From NCBI RefSeq assembly GCF_001494595.1, contig NZ_LN929907.1, positions 1,617,468 through 1,681,467 of the forward strand: DNA of 64,000 nucleotides. Reading direction: 5' to 3'. The notes below the pieces were generated by a model, which saw only the letters and a program-made list of their open reading frames with translations, made no database searches and had not been told where the DNA came from. Both the position numbers and the translations under genes were made by a program. Shown one piece after another: positions 9,525-18,267 of the stretch. How positions within the stretch are numbered: the first letter of the stretch is position 1; each line of letters starts with the position of its first letter. Origin of the DNA: Mycobacterium sp. M26 (GTDB taxonomy: Bacteria; Actinomycetota; Actinomycetes; Mycobacteriales; Mycobacteriaceae).

Positions 9525-11492
9525 ATGAAGAGCAGTTTCGCTAAACGGATGGCGGCGATTGCCGGCGTCACCGCGATGCTCCTCGCGGGGGGTACGTCGG
9601 GGGTGCACGCTGAGCCGACCACCGATCCGACGCCGGGTGGCGCGGTGGCCGACTCGCCGACGCTGTCGTTGGCCGATCTCGGCGAGAGCCCGACGCTGAC
9701 GTTCTACGGCGCGGACAACACGACGAGTACGACGCTGTCGTTCCCGGTGCCCCAGGGCCTGACGCCGGTGTCGCTCAACGCGACTCTTCAGCTTCCGATC
9801 AATCTGCGGCTGGGCAATCTCACCGTCACCCAGAACGACCGGCCGATCAGCCGGATCGACCTGCCGTTGACCGATCAGGTGCCCGTGGTCATCCCGCTGG
9901 CCGGTGCCGAGGTGTCGGGCAACTACCTGTCGGTGACACTGACGGTGACCGCTATCCCGCTCGACGAATACTGCTGGGACCCGCTGTATCCGCTGCGGCT
10001 CATCAACAGCTCCATCACGTTCGGCGGCGCCGAGCCGATCCCGACCACCGTGGCCGCGTTCATGCCTCCGGTGCTGCGCAAGCTGACCATCGCGATTCCG
10101 CCACGGCCGTCGCAGGCCGAATCCAATGCCGCCGTGCAACTGGCGGCCGCCGTGACCGCCAAGTACGGCGGCCAGAGCCCGGACGTGTTCGTCACCGCGC
10201 TGCCCGACGGCGCGACCACACTGCCCGCCCCGTCGCTGCCCCTGGAACGGCAGGTCGTCCTCAAAGAGTCGCCCGACAAAGGGCTTTCACTGCAGGGCGG
10301 TGGGATTCCGTCGCTGTTGGTCAGCGGCCAGGGTGATGAGCTGACCAACCAGGCCCGGTTACTCGCCGACGACTCGCTGCGGTTCGCGCTGAGCCCCAAG
10401 GCCGTTGCCGGCCCACTGCAGTACCGGCTCAAACTGGCCGGCAACACCACCACACTCGTCCAGCTCGACCAGGCCGAGCTCACCTCGGTGGCGATGTGGC
10501 CGGAGGTCGGCATCACCTTGGATCAGGCCCGATTCGGGCACCCCTTGCAGGGTGTGCGGATTCATCTGCTCGGTTCCTACACCCCGGTTCCCGACTCTCT
10601 GGGCGCCGAGGTCAAGGTGTCGGTCGGCGGGCAGACCCTGGACCGCTGGGCCGCCGAGCGGGAAGGGGTGATCGATCGCTGGATCGACATCCCCGACAAG
10701 CTGCTGGGGCGCAGCACCACCGTCGTGGTCACCATCAACACCACGGGCTACCACGGCGGCTGCGGTGACTACCTGCCCATCCATCTGAGGATCAACGGCG
10801 GCACCGTCGTGACGGTGAACCCCGCGAATCCGCCTCTGCCGCCGGGATTCCGGTCGATTCCCCAGACCTTGATGCCGCGCACGCAGATCGGCATCGGCGA
10901 TCCCGATCCATTCCTGGACACCGTTCGGGCCATTCAGATCGTGGTGGGAATCCAGCGGTTCAGCCCGATTCCGTTGATGACGACCGTCACCAGTCTCAAG
11001 CAGGCGATCGCCGGTACCGATCCGGCGATCCTGATCTCGGCCGACGGGTGGTCAGATAAATCCATCTCACTTCCGGTCACCACCGACAAGGGCCGCATCG
11101 ACATCGAGGCGCGCGACACCGACAACAAGCCGCTGACCCTGACGCTGGATCCGGCGATCCAGTTCGGTTCGCTGCAGACGGTGTTCGACGGCAAGCGCAC
11201 TCTGCTGATCGCGACGTCGAACGGGTTGCCCGCACAGGTCGACGACCTGCTCGGCTGGCTCACCGAAAGGCCGGGCCGCTGGGCGGGTTTGGATGGCAGA
11301 GCGGTCATTTCGGTTCCAGGACAGCTTCCCGTGACAGTGGCCAATGAGCCCGCCAGCATGGCCGCACCGCAAGCCCCGCCGGACAGCGGGGGCGACAAGT
11401 ACTCGTGGGCCTGGTGGGTGGCCGGCGGGGTTGTCGCCGTGGCAGCCCTCGGGGCGTTGGCGATTCTGCTGAGTGCGCGCAAGACGGGTTAA
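9525..11492 (+). CDS. BcsB-like cellulose synthase regulatory-subunit family protein (copy 1)
   Basis: 655 residues from ATG 9525. A signal peptide (residues 1-~28, ending VHAEP) leads to a large exported domain; a single C-terminal membrane helix at about 628-650 ([20 protein letters not shown]) is followed by a short basic tail. This is the topology of BcsB, the periplasmic partner anchoring a BcsA-type glycan synthase. The repeated pattern LTFYG...[20 protein letters not shown] near the start fits the family. The only two cysteines, C150 and C413, recur at matching places in the next gene and may pair. A GTG at 9507 is an alternative start. Function as a glycan-synthase subunit is inferred. 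Confidence 0.7.
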   Translation: MKSSFAKRMAAIAGVTAMLLAGGTSGVHAEPTTDPTPGGAVADSPTLSLADLGESPTLTFYGADNTTSTTLSFPVPQGLTPVSLNATLQLPINLRLGNLTVTQNDRPISRIDLPLTDQVPVVIPLAGAEVSGNYLSVTLTVTAIPLDEYCWDPLYPLRLINSSITFGGAEPIPTTVAAFMPPVLRKLTIAIPPRPSQAESNAAVQLAAAVTAKYGGQSPDVFVTALPDGATTLPAPSLPLERQVVLKESPDKGLSLQGGGIPSLLVSGQGDELTNQARLLADDSLRFALSPKAVAGPLQYRLKLAGNTTTLVQLDQAELTSVAMWPEVGITLDQARFGHPLQGVRIHLLGSYTPVPDSLGAEVKVSVGGQTLDRWAAEREGVIDRWIDIPDKLLGRSTTVVVTINTTGYHGGCGDYLPIHLRINGGTVVTVNPANPPLPPGFRSIPQTLMPRTQIGIGDPDPFLDTVRAIQIVVGIQRFSPIPLMTTVTSLKQAIAGTDPAILISADGWSDKSISLPVTTDKGRIDIEARDTDNKPLTLTLDPAIQFGSLQTVFDGKRTLLIATSNGLPAQVDDLLGWLTERPGRWAGLDGRAVISVPGQLPVTVANEPASMAAPQAPPDSGGDKYSWAWWVAGGVVAVAALGALAILLSARKTG

Positions 11493-11580
11493 GCGGATCG
11501 CTGATGGGATCGCGCGCACGGGGCCGAAGTTGTGTGTGAGACTGATGTGAAATTGACGCCCACCGAGCAAGGTCGCAGAC

Positions 11581-13533
11581 ATGCCCATGGTGCAGAACAG
11601 ATCGCCGCGCAGGTCGGCGTGGATCGTCGCCATCCTCGCCCTGGCGCTGTGGACCGCGCCGCTGACCCGGGCTGAGCCGGATCCTCCTCCCGCGCCGCTA
11701 TCGACCGCACCGACCCTGGCTCTCGTCGATATGGGCACCAGTGCCCCGCTGGCCTTCTACGGCGACCAGGGCACCGCCACGCTGACCTTCCCGGTACCGC
11801 AGGGCCTGGTTCCCATCGCGCTCAATGCGACCGTCGAGGTGCCGATCAACGTCGCGTCCGGAACGTTGAGCGTCACCCAGGACGAGCGCACCATCGCTCG
11901 CATCCCGCTTCCGCCGACCGACCAGGCGCCCATCGTGATTCCGCTCGCCGGGGCGGAGATCATCGACAACTCGGTGACGGTCACGCTGCGCACCTATCTG
12001 GTTCCGGTGCAGGGGTACTGCCTGGATCCGACGAATCCGCTGCGGCTGGTCAACGGATCGGTGACGTTCGACGGGGTCGAACTGCCGCCCACCACGGTCG
12101 CCGATTTCCTGCCGCCGGTGCTGCGCAAGCTGACCATCTCCATCCCGGCCAACCCGAGCAAGGTCGAGTCCGAGGCCGCGGTGCGTCTGGCTGCGGCCAC
12201 CGTCGCGCATTACGGCACCCAGACGACCGCCGTCGCGGTGACCACGATCGGTTCGGGACCGGCGGCGCCGCAGTTCCCGTTCGAGCGCGGCATCGTCATC
12301 CAGGAAGGGCCGGACACCGGCCTGTCACTGCAGGGCGGTGATGGTGTCATCCCGGCCCTGCGGATCTCGGGACCGGCCAACGAACTGACCAACCAGACCC
12401 GGTTGCTGTCCTCGGACATCTCCCGGCTGGCGCTGAGCTCGAAGGCCGTTGCCGGACCACTGCGCATCACCGCGCAGCTTCCCGGCAACGTCACCACGTT
12501 GCGCGAACTGGGCCAGAACGCGGTCACCGCGGTGGCGCTGGCGCCTCAGGTCACCGTGGGACTCGACCAGACCCGGCTGGGCCGCTCGGCACATAACGTC
12601 CGCGTCCACCTGATGGGCTCCTATACCCCGGTGCCGGACGCCATCAGCGCCCGGCTGGTCGCCGTCGTCGGCGGTGAGACCATCGACCGCTGGCCCACCG
12701 ACAACAACGGGGTGATCGATCGCTGGGTGTCGGTGCCCGACCGTCTGCTGCAGCGCTACACCAATCTCGGGGTGGCACTGAACATCGCGGGCAACACCGG
12801 GCGGTGCGGGGAGTTCCAGCCGCTCACCCTGACCATCGACGGCGACAGCGTGGTGCAGAGCGAACCGGCGATCCCGCCCGTGCCCAGCGGCTTCCAGTCG
12901 CTGCCGCAGGCGCTGATGCCGAGGGTTCAGGTGGGTATCGGCACCGACGCCTTCGCCGATACGGTGCGGGCCACCACGATCATCGTGGGTCTGCAACGCC
13001 TCAGCGCGCTGCCGATCGACGTCGCGGTCACCGACGCCCAAGCCGCGGTGAACAGCCGGCTGCCTGCGATCGTCGTGGCCGCCGACGGGTGGAAGTTCCC
13101 CCGCATCCCCCTTCCCGTCAGCCCGACCACGGGACGGCTGTCGCTGGAAGGGGTCGACGATGCCGGTGAACCCACCACGCTGACGCTGGATCCGGCGATC
13201 CAGTTCGGCTCGTTGCAGACGGTCTTCGACGGACAGCGCACACTGCTGGTGGCCACCTCCAACGGTGCCCCCGACCAGCTCGACGAGTTGCTGCGCTGGC
13301 TCAGCAGCGACCCGCGCCGGTGGTCGCGGCTCAACGGAGCGGCGATCGTCGCTACGCCGGGGCACAGCCCGGTCACCTTGGGCACGCAGCCCGGGGTGGC
13401 GCAGCCCCCGGCCGCGACCGTAGCGGATCGCAGGACCTGGGCCTGGGCGTTGGGCGGCGGCATCGTCGCCCTGGCCGCGATCGGCACCGGGTTGATCCTG
13501 CTGCGTTCCGGCAGAGGCGAATCCGGCGGCTGA
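11581..13533 (+). CDS. BcsB-like cellulose synthase regulatory-subunit family protein (copy 2)
   Basis: 650 residues, a clear paralogue of the preceding gene: signal peptide ending at about residue 31 (PLTRAEP), then LAFYGDQGTATLTFPVPQGL, shared blocks [17 protein letters not shown] and [20 protein letters not shown], and a C-terminal membrane helix near 620-643. Cysteines C147 and C409 match C150 and C413 of copy 1. ATG codons at 11581 and 11587 are both possible. Two BcsB-type proteins for one synthase is unusual and suggests a heteromeric outer component. The next gene starts 2 bases after this stop. Confidence 0.7.
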   Translation: MPMVQNRSPRRSAWIVAILALALWTAPLTRAEPDPPPAPLSTAPTLALVDMGTSAPLAFYGDQGTATLTFPVPQGLVPIALNATVEVPINVASGTLSVTQDERTIARIPLPPTDQAPIVIPLAGAEIIDNSVTVTLRTYLVPVQGYCLDPTNPLRLVNGSVTFDGVELPPTTVADFLPPVLRKLTISIPANPSKVESEAAVRLAAATVAHYGTQTTAVAVTTIGSGPAAPQFPFERGIVIQEGPDTGLSLQGGDGVIPALRISGPANELTNQTRLLSSDISRLALSSKAVAGPLRITAQLPGNVTTLRELGQNAVTAVALAPQVTVGLDQTRLGRSAHNVRVHLMGSYTPVPDAISARLVAVVGGETIDRWPTDNNGVIDRWVSVPDRLLQRYTNLGVALNIAGNTGRCGEFQPLTLTIDGDSVVQSEPAIPPVPSGFQSLPQALMPRVQVGIGTDAFADTVRATTIIVGLQRLSALPIDVAVTDAQAAVNSRLPAIVVAADGWKFPRIPLPVSPTTGRLSLEGVDDAGEPTTLTLDPAIQFGSLQTVFDGQRTLLVATSNGAPDQLDELLRWLSSDPRRWSRLNGAAIVATPGHSPVTLGTQPGVAQPPAATVADRRTWAWALGGGIVALAAIGTGLILLRSGRGESGG

Positions 13534-13535
13534 CG

Positions 13536-15053
13536 ATGACGGCGACGGCAGCGACACCGCCGCACCTGGCGGAGCCACCCACCCCGTGGCTGCACGGGCT
13601 GCGGCCCGTCTACCGGCTGGTGTTGCGGTGGGCCTACATCGCCGTGCTGACCGTCTTCGCCTTTCACCGTTCCCTGGAGGCGGGGCTCGAATCGACCAGA
13701 GCGGGCAGCCTCAACGGCTACGTCTGGGTGGTGCCGGTCGCCGGCATCATGGCGGCCATCGGCGTCGCCCGCCGCGAGCGCACCGAACTGCCGATCCACG
13801 ATCGCCAGACCGACGTCATCGTCGGCATCATCGGGATGGGTGTGGCCCTGATGGTGCACGGCGTGCTGCTGCAGCGCTACGCCAACTACTTCTACCTGCT
13901 GCGCCTGGACCTGCTGGCGATGTGGTTCTTCGTCGTCAGCGCCAGCGTGGTGTTGTTCGGGCTGCGGCCGGTGATCCGGTTCGCCTGGGTATGGGCACTG
14001 CTGCTGGCCGTCTTCCCGCTGCCGTACCAGATCACCGTGATCCTTCTGGGCGGCAGCCGGGTGGCCGCCGGCGCCGGGGTGCTGATCATCGCCGCCGCCG
14101 CCACCGCGATCGCGGTGGGGCGCACCCGAAGTAGGGGACTGGTCGGGGCTATCGGCTCCTGGGCGGTCGGCCTGATCGTCTTGATGGGGATCGCGGTGTT
14201 GCGGCCCACCGCACCGTTGTTCGCCTACCAGATGATTCCGGCGGTCACCGCGATCGCCGCGGTCGGGCTGACCCTGTTCTTCCTGGCCCGCCGGGGCGCC
14301 CGCAAACGCGTGCTCGATCGGCGGCTGGAACCCCTTGCCGCCAAGGATGTCTGGGCCGGCCTACCGCTGGTGCTGGCGGTCGCCGTCGCGCTGTCCCTGG
14401 TGAAACTCCCCGGCCCGACCAATCCGCCGACCACCTGGGTGTCGTGGATGACGTTCGGCCGGCCACTGTCGGCGCCGGTCGGCTGGCACATCACCGAACA
14501 GACCGAATACGACTGGGTCCGCAGGCTCTACGGGCGGGACTCGACCCTGCTGCGCCAGACGATGGTCGCCGACACCGGAAACCCCAAGTGGGACAAGTTC
14601 GCCCGGCCCCGGACGGTGATCGTCGACTCAACCAACACCTGGCGGCCGTTCTCGTTCAATGTTTATCCCTCCAACGTCCTGTACGACGTGGCCTCCAGTC
14701 GGTTGAGCGAGCCCTATCCGGTCGAGCTCGGGCACGGGGTCACCGGCTTCATGTTCAGCGTCGTCGACGACCAGCTGCTGGTCACCTGGAACATTCTGGT
14801 CTTCCATTGGCGCAACAAGGATTCCGCCCAGCGCATCCTGATCGGGGCGGTCGACAACCACGAGGCCGAGGCCCCCTTCCCCGAGCCCAACGGGGCGCTG
14901 CTGCCCACGCTGGGCACCCTGTTCACCGTGCTGCTGCGTGGCAACGCCGTCACCAGCAACAAGGATCCGGAGTTCAAGGACGCCGACATGCTCACCCAGT
15001 TCGGCAAGGGCCTGGTCGATGCCCAGCTCAAGGGTTCGGAGACACTGGGATGA
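13536..15053 (+). CDS. Exosortase-like multi-pass membrane protein without a catalytic cysteine
   Basis: 505 residues from ATG 13536. About eight to nine membrane helices fill residues 25-310, followed by a ~190-residue C-terminal domain likely outside the membrane. The N-terminal half follows the exosortase/archaeosortase layout (GYVWVVPVAGIMAAIGVARR; LLLAVFPLPYQI), and the tail (from VSWMTFGRPLSAPVGW) is reminiscent of the EpsI-like domain fused to some exosortases. However, the whole protein contains no cysteine, so the exosortase nucleophile is absent. It might be a non-catalytic relative, or an unrelated polysaccharide-export membrane protein. It lies 2 bases after the BcsB-like gene and overlaps the GT2 gene by four. 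Confidence 0.5.
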   Translation: MTATAATPPHLAEPPTPWLHGLRPVYRLVLRWAYIAVLTVFAFHRSLEAGLESTRAGSLNGYVWVVPVAGIMAAIGVARRERTELPIHDRQTDVIVGIIGMGVALMVHGVLLQRYANYFYLLRLDLLAMWFFVVSASVVLFGLRPVIRFAWVWALLLAVFPLPYQITVILLGGSRVAAGAGVLIIAAAATAIAVGRTRSRGLVGAIGSWAVGLIVLMGIAVLRPTAPLFAYQMIPAVTAIAAVGLTLFFLARRGARKRVLDRRLEPLAAKDVWAGLPLVLAVAVALSLVKLPGPTNPPTTWVSWMTFGRPLSAPVGWHITEQTEYDWVRRLYGRDSTLLRQTMVADTGNPKWDKFARPRTVIVDSTNTWRPFSFNVYPSNVLYDVASSRLSEPYPVELGHGVTGFMFSVVDDQLLVTWNILVFHWRNKDSAQRILIGAVDNHEAEAPFPEPNGALLPTLGTLFTVLLRGNAVTSNKDPEFKDADMLTQFGKGLVDAQLKGSETLG

Positions 15054-16525
15054 ACTGGCGCAACGTGCGCAGCCACGACGAGGCCACCGAGGAGGAGAAG
15101 CAGCGGGCACTGCATCGTGCCGTCGAGGGTCTGCGCGAAGACGATCCGATGCGGTCGGCGGCCAATCCGGTGATGGGCTGGCAGCGCGCCGTGCTGTGGG
15201 CCATGCTGATCGTCACCATCGGCTTCGCGATATGGCTGCCCATGCAGACCGCGGTCGCGCTGATCGGGTTGTGCACCTTCGGCTACGTCTTCACGATGCT
15301 CGACCGGGTGCTGATCTTCAAACAGGGGTTGGCCTCGGCGGCGCTGGTGATCTCCGACGAGAAGGCCCGCGCCATCCCCGACGACCAGCTGCCCGCGTAC
15401 ACGATCCTGGTCCCGGCTTACAACGAGCCGGAGGTGGTGGCCGACCTGCTCGGTGCGATGGCGGCGTTGGAGTATCCGGCGGACAAGCTCCAGGTGCTCC
15501 TGCTGCTCGAAGCCGACGACGACGTGACGATCACGGCCGCCGAGAGTTGCGCCGACTCCGAGACCATCACCATCGTGCTCGTCCCGCCCGCCGAACCACG
15601 GACAAAACCCAAGGCGTGCAACTACGGGCTGGAGTTCGCCACCGGTGAGATCGTCACCATCTACGACGCCGAGGATCTGCCCGAACCGCTGCAGTTGCGC
15701 CGCGTGGTGGCCGCCTTCCGCGAACTGCCCGACAACATCGCCTGTGTGCAGGCCAAACTGGCCTATCACAACGGCCACCAGAACCTGCTCACCGGATGGT
15801 TCACCGCCGAGTACGGGCTGTGGTTCGGCTATCTGCTGCCCGGGATGATGCGCAGCAACTCGCCGATTCCGTTGGGCGGCACCTCCAATCATCTGCGCCG
15901 CGACGTGCTGGACCGGATCGGGGCGTGGGATCCGTTCAACGTCACCGAGGATGCCGACCTGGGCCTGCGGATCGCGGCATCGGGGTATCAGACCGCGGTG
16001 CTGGACTCCTCGACGCTGGAGGAAGCCAACAGTGACCCGATCAACTGGGTCCGGCAGCGCTCGCGATGGTACAAGGGCTATCTGCAGACCTGGCTGGTCC
16101 ACATCAGACGACCGCGACAGCTGTTGCGCACCATCGGTTTACGCAGCTTCATCCGGTTCAACCTGGTGATGGCGGGAACCCCGATCATCGCCGTGCTGAA
16201 CCTGCTGTTCTGGTTCATCACCGCGCTCTGGTTCCTGGGACAGCCGGCCGTGGTGGAGGCCGTCTTCCCCTGGTACATCTATTTCCCCGCATTGGCTGCG
16301 CTGATCCTGGGCAACGGCGCCACCCTGTACATGAATCTGATCGCACTGCGCGAAGACGATCGCTCGGACCTGCTGGTGGCCGCGCTCACCGTGCCGGCCT
16401 TCTTCGTGATGATGAGCATCGCCGCGGCCAAGGGCACCTACCAGCTGATCCGTAATCCGTCCTACTGGGAGAAGACGTTTCACGGTCTGTCCCAGAAACC
16501 GGATCCCGGGCCGGCGACCTCATGA
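15050..16525 (+). CDS. Cellulose-synthase-type family 2 glycosyltransferase
   Basis: 491 residues from ATG 15050, overlapping the previous stop (ATGA). Two membrane helices at about 47-85, a cytosolic GT-A domain, then three to four helices near 355-475. All processive GT2 motifs are present: EADDD at 154-158, DAED at 206-209, TED at 299-301 and QRSRW at 336-340. This is the layout of BcsA without a PilZ domain, so no c-di-GMP control is apparent in the chain. With the two BcsB-like proteins next door it is the probable catalytic subunit of a surface-polysaccharide synthase. The sugar made cannot be read from sequence. Confidence 0.85.
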   Translation: MNWRNVRSHDEATEEEKQRALHRAVEGLREDDPMRSAANPVMGWQRAVLWAMLIVTIGFAIWLPMQTAVALIGLCTFGYVFTMLDRVLIFKQGLASAALVISDEKARAIPDDQLPAYTILVPAYNEPEVVADLLGAMAALEYPADKLQVLLLLEADDDVTITAAESCADSETITIVLVPPAEPRTKPKACNYGLEFATGEIVTIYDAEDLPEPLQLRRVVAAFRELPDNIACVQAKLAYHNGHQNLLTGWFTAEYGLWFGYLLPGMMRSNSPIPLGGTSNHLRRDVLDRIGAWDPFNVTEDADLGLRIAASGYQTAVLDSSTLEEANSDPINWVRQRSRWYKGYLQTWLVHIRRPRQLLRTIGLRSFIRFNLVMAGTPIIAVLNLLFWFITALWFLGQPAVVEAVFPWYIYFPALAALILGNGATLYMNLIALREDDRSDLLVAALTVPAFFVMMSIAAAKGTYQLIRNPSYWEKTFHGLSQKPDPGPATS

Positions 16526-18195
16526 CCGTCCTGGCCGACCGCCGCCTCAAGACGGTGGCCTTCGCCGCGGCCTTCGTGGTGTACCTGGCGGTGGGCTACT
16601 GGCTGCAGGTCGCCAACGGGTTCATCCTGGGCGACGCGCTGTCGCGGGTGTCGGCGGCGCAGAGCGTGTTGTTCAGCCGTTCGCCGCATCTGGCGGCCAT
16701 TGGCTTCATCTTCACCCCGCTGACCGCGATGGTGCAGATTCCGGTGATCGCGGCCAGTCCGATCTTCCCGGATCTGGCCGCGCGCGCGTTCGCGGGCTCG
16801 ATCATGTCAGCGGCGTTCATGGCCGGCGCCGTGGTGCAGATCCTGTCGATGGGTACCGACCGTGGTCTGCCGCGGTGGTATTCGCTGACCATCACCACAC
16901 TGTTTGCCCTGAATCCGATGATCATCTTCTACGGGTCCAACGGCATGAGCGAGGCGCCGTTCATCTTCTTCATCTCCTGGGCGGTGCGCCGGCTCATCCT
17001 GTGGATGGTCGACGACGACGTCCACCACCTCGTTGCCGCCGGCGGTATCGCGATGGGGCTGGCCTACCTGACCCGCTACGACGCGGTGGCCTGCGTGGCC
17101 GCCGCCGGCTTCGTGGTGGGCACCACCACCTATCTGCGGGCCCGTCGGCCACCGCGGTTCCGTCGTGCCCTGCTGGACCTGATCCTGGTCAGCGCGCCCG
17201 GCTTCGTCGCGTTCATCGGGTGGGCGGCGGCCAGCTGGCTGATCACCGGTGAGGCCTTCGCCCAATTCACCTCGCAATACGGCAATTCCGCGATCCTCAA
17301 ACAATCCGGCACGGTGGCGGCCGGACCGGTCGACGGCCTGGTGTTCGCCGGCACGTGCACCCTGCTGCTGGCGCCGACCCTGATCCCGATCGGCGTGTGG
17401 GCCGGGTTCATCCGCTGGGGTAGGCCGAAATGGACCATGCTCATCCCGCCGCTGGCGATCTACGGAGCGGCACTGACGTTTCAGGCGCTGACCTTCGCCG
17501 CGGGCTCCACATTCCCGTTTCTGCGCTTTTACATCATCGCTATTCCATTCTCGGCGTGCCTGGCGATGCTGGCCGTTCCCGACGGCGCGTTCGTCACACC
17601 CAAGCGGCGCGGCCGCAACGCGCTACCGCCCACGCACGCCCTGTCGACCCGCACCCGCGCCGGCTATGCCGGGGTGGCGCTGGCGCTCGCGATCAGTGTG
17701 CCGGTTACCGGGTGGGGGATGAGCCTGCCGCGGTATGCGCCGCAGGAGTATGCGCTGGGGGCGGTGATCAATCCGGCTCCCGACAGCACCAGTCCGCAGA
17801 AGGCCGTCGAGCATCGCATCGCGCGGACCTTCTCCACTGAGCGCGCCATCGCCGGCTACCTGGATGACCTCGATTTACCGCACAGTTCGGTCATCACCGA
17901 CACGGTGTACGGCTTCGCCGTCGTCGCCGCCTCCCGCAACCCCCGGATGTTCGTGGTGCCCTCGGATCCGGACTTCGTCCGGCTGCTCAACAACCCGTCG
18001 GGCAACGGCATCAAGTATCTGCTCGCCGTGCCGCCCACCGGCCGCGGCGTGTCCGACGCGCTCAATCAGCGCTACCCGACGCTCTACGACACCGGTGCCG
18101 ACGTGGCCACCCTGGAGCTGGAGATCCCCAATGACGGCGTCGGCCAACCGAACTGGCGCCTGTACCGGGTCAATGAACCGGTGCCGGAAGCCTGA
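16522..18195 (+). CDS. Polytopic GT-C-like membrane glycosyltransferase (ArnT/PMT-like)
   Basis: 557 residues, start overlapping the GT2 stop by four bases. About ten to eleven membrane helices span residues 10-400, then a ~150-residue soluble C-terminal domain. An acidic residue in the first external loop (NGFILGDALSRVSAAQ, about 32-47) sits where GT-C enzymes keep their catalytic Asp, and NPMIIFYGSNGMSEAPFIFF resembles the following conserved loop. Such enzymes use polyprenyl-phosphate sugars outside the membrane. It probably adds side sugars to the product of this locus; that role is inferred from context only. Confidence 0.6.
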   Translation: MTVLADRRLKTVAFAAAFVVYLAVGYWLQVANGFILGDALSRVSAAQSVLFSRSPHLAAIGFIFTPLTAMVQIPVIAASPIFPDLAARAFAGSIMSAAFMAGAVVQILSMGTDRGLPRWYSLTITTLFALNPMIIFYGSNGMSEAPFIFFISWAVRRLILWMVDDDVHHLVAAGGIAMGLAYLTRYDAVACVAAAGFVVGTTTYLRARRPPRFRRALLDLILVSAPGFVAFIGWAAASWLITGEAFAQFTSQYGNSAILKQSGTVAAGPVDGLVFAGTCTLLLAPTLIPIGVWAGFIRWGRPKWTMLIPPLAIYGAALTFQALTFAAGSTFPFLRFYIIAIPFSACLAMLAVPDGAFVTPKRRGRNALPPTHALSTRTRAGYAGVALALAISVPVTGWGMSLPRYAPQEYALGAVINPAPDSTSPQKAVEHRIARTFSTERAIAGYLDDLDLPHSSVITDTVYGFAVVAASRNPRMFVVPSDPDFVRLLNNPSGNGIKYLLAVPPTGRGVSDALNQRYPTLYDTGADVATLELEIPNDGVGQPNWRLYRVNEPVPEA

Positions 18196-18242
18196 GTCGG
18201 CGGACCGGATCACTCAGCAGATTCCTACCCGGCGCAGGTAGG
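18192..18242 (+). terminator. Two small hairpins between the GT-C gene and atsA
   Basis: CTGAGT (18192-18197) pairs with ACTCAG (18212-18217), and CCTACC (18224-18229) pairs with GGTAGG (18237-18242). Neither is followed by a T run, so termination is uncertain; they may instead shape the atsA leader. Confidence 0.3.
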
Positions 18243-18267
18243 GTCGCCTCGACGATAGGGGTAATGA

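Noticed and set aside
13320..13535. In-frame extension upstream of the exosortase-like gene
   Set aside because: It overlaps the end of the BcsB-like gene and encodes Arg/Gly-rich shadow sequence; ATG 13536 two bases after the stop is the natural start.
14714..16102. 462-codon minus-strand frame opposite the GT2 gene
   Set aside because: The plus strand carries all GT2 motifs; the minus frame is compositional only.
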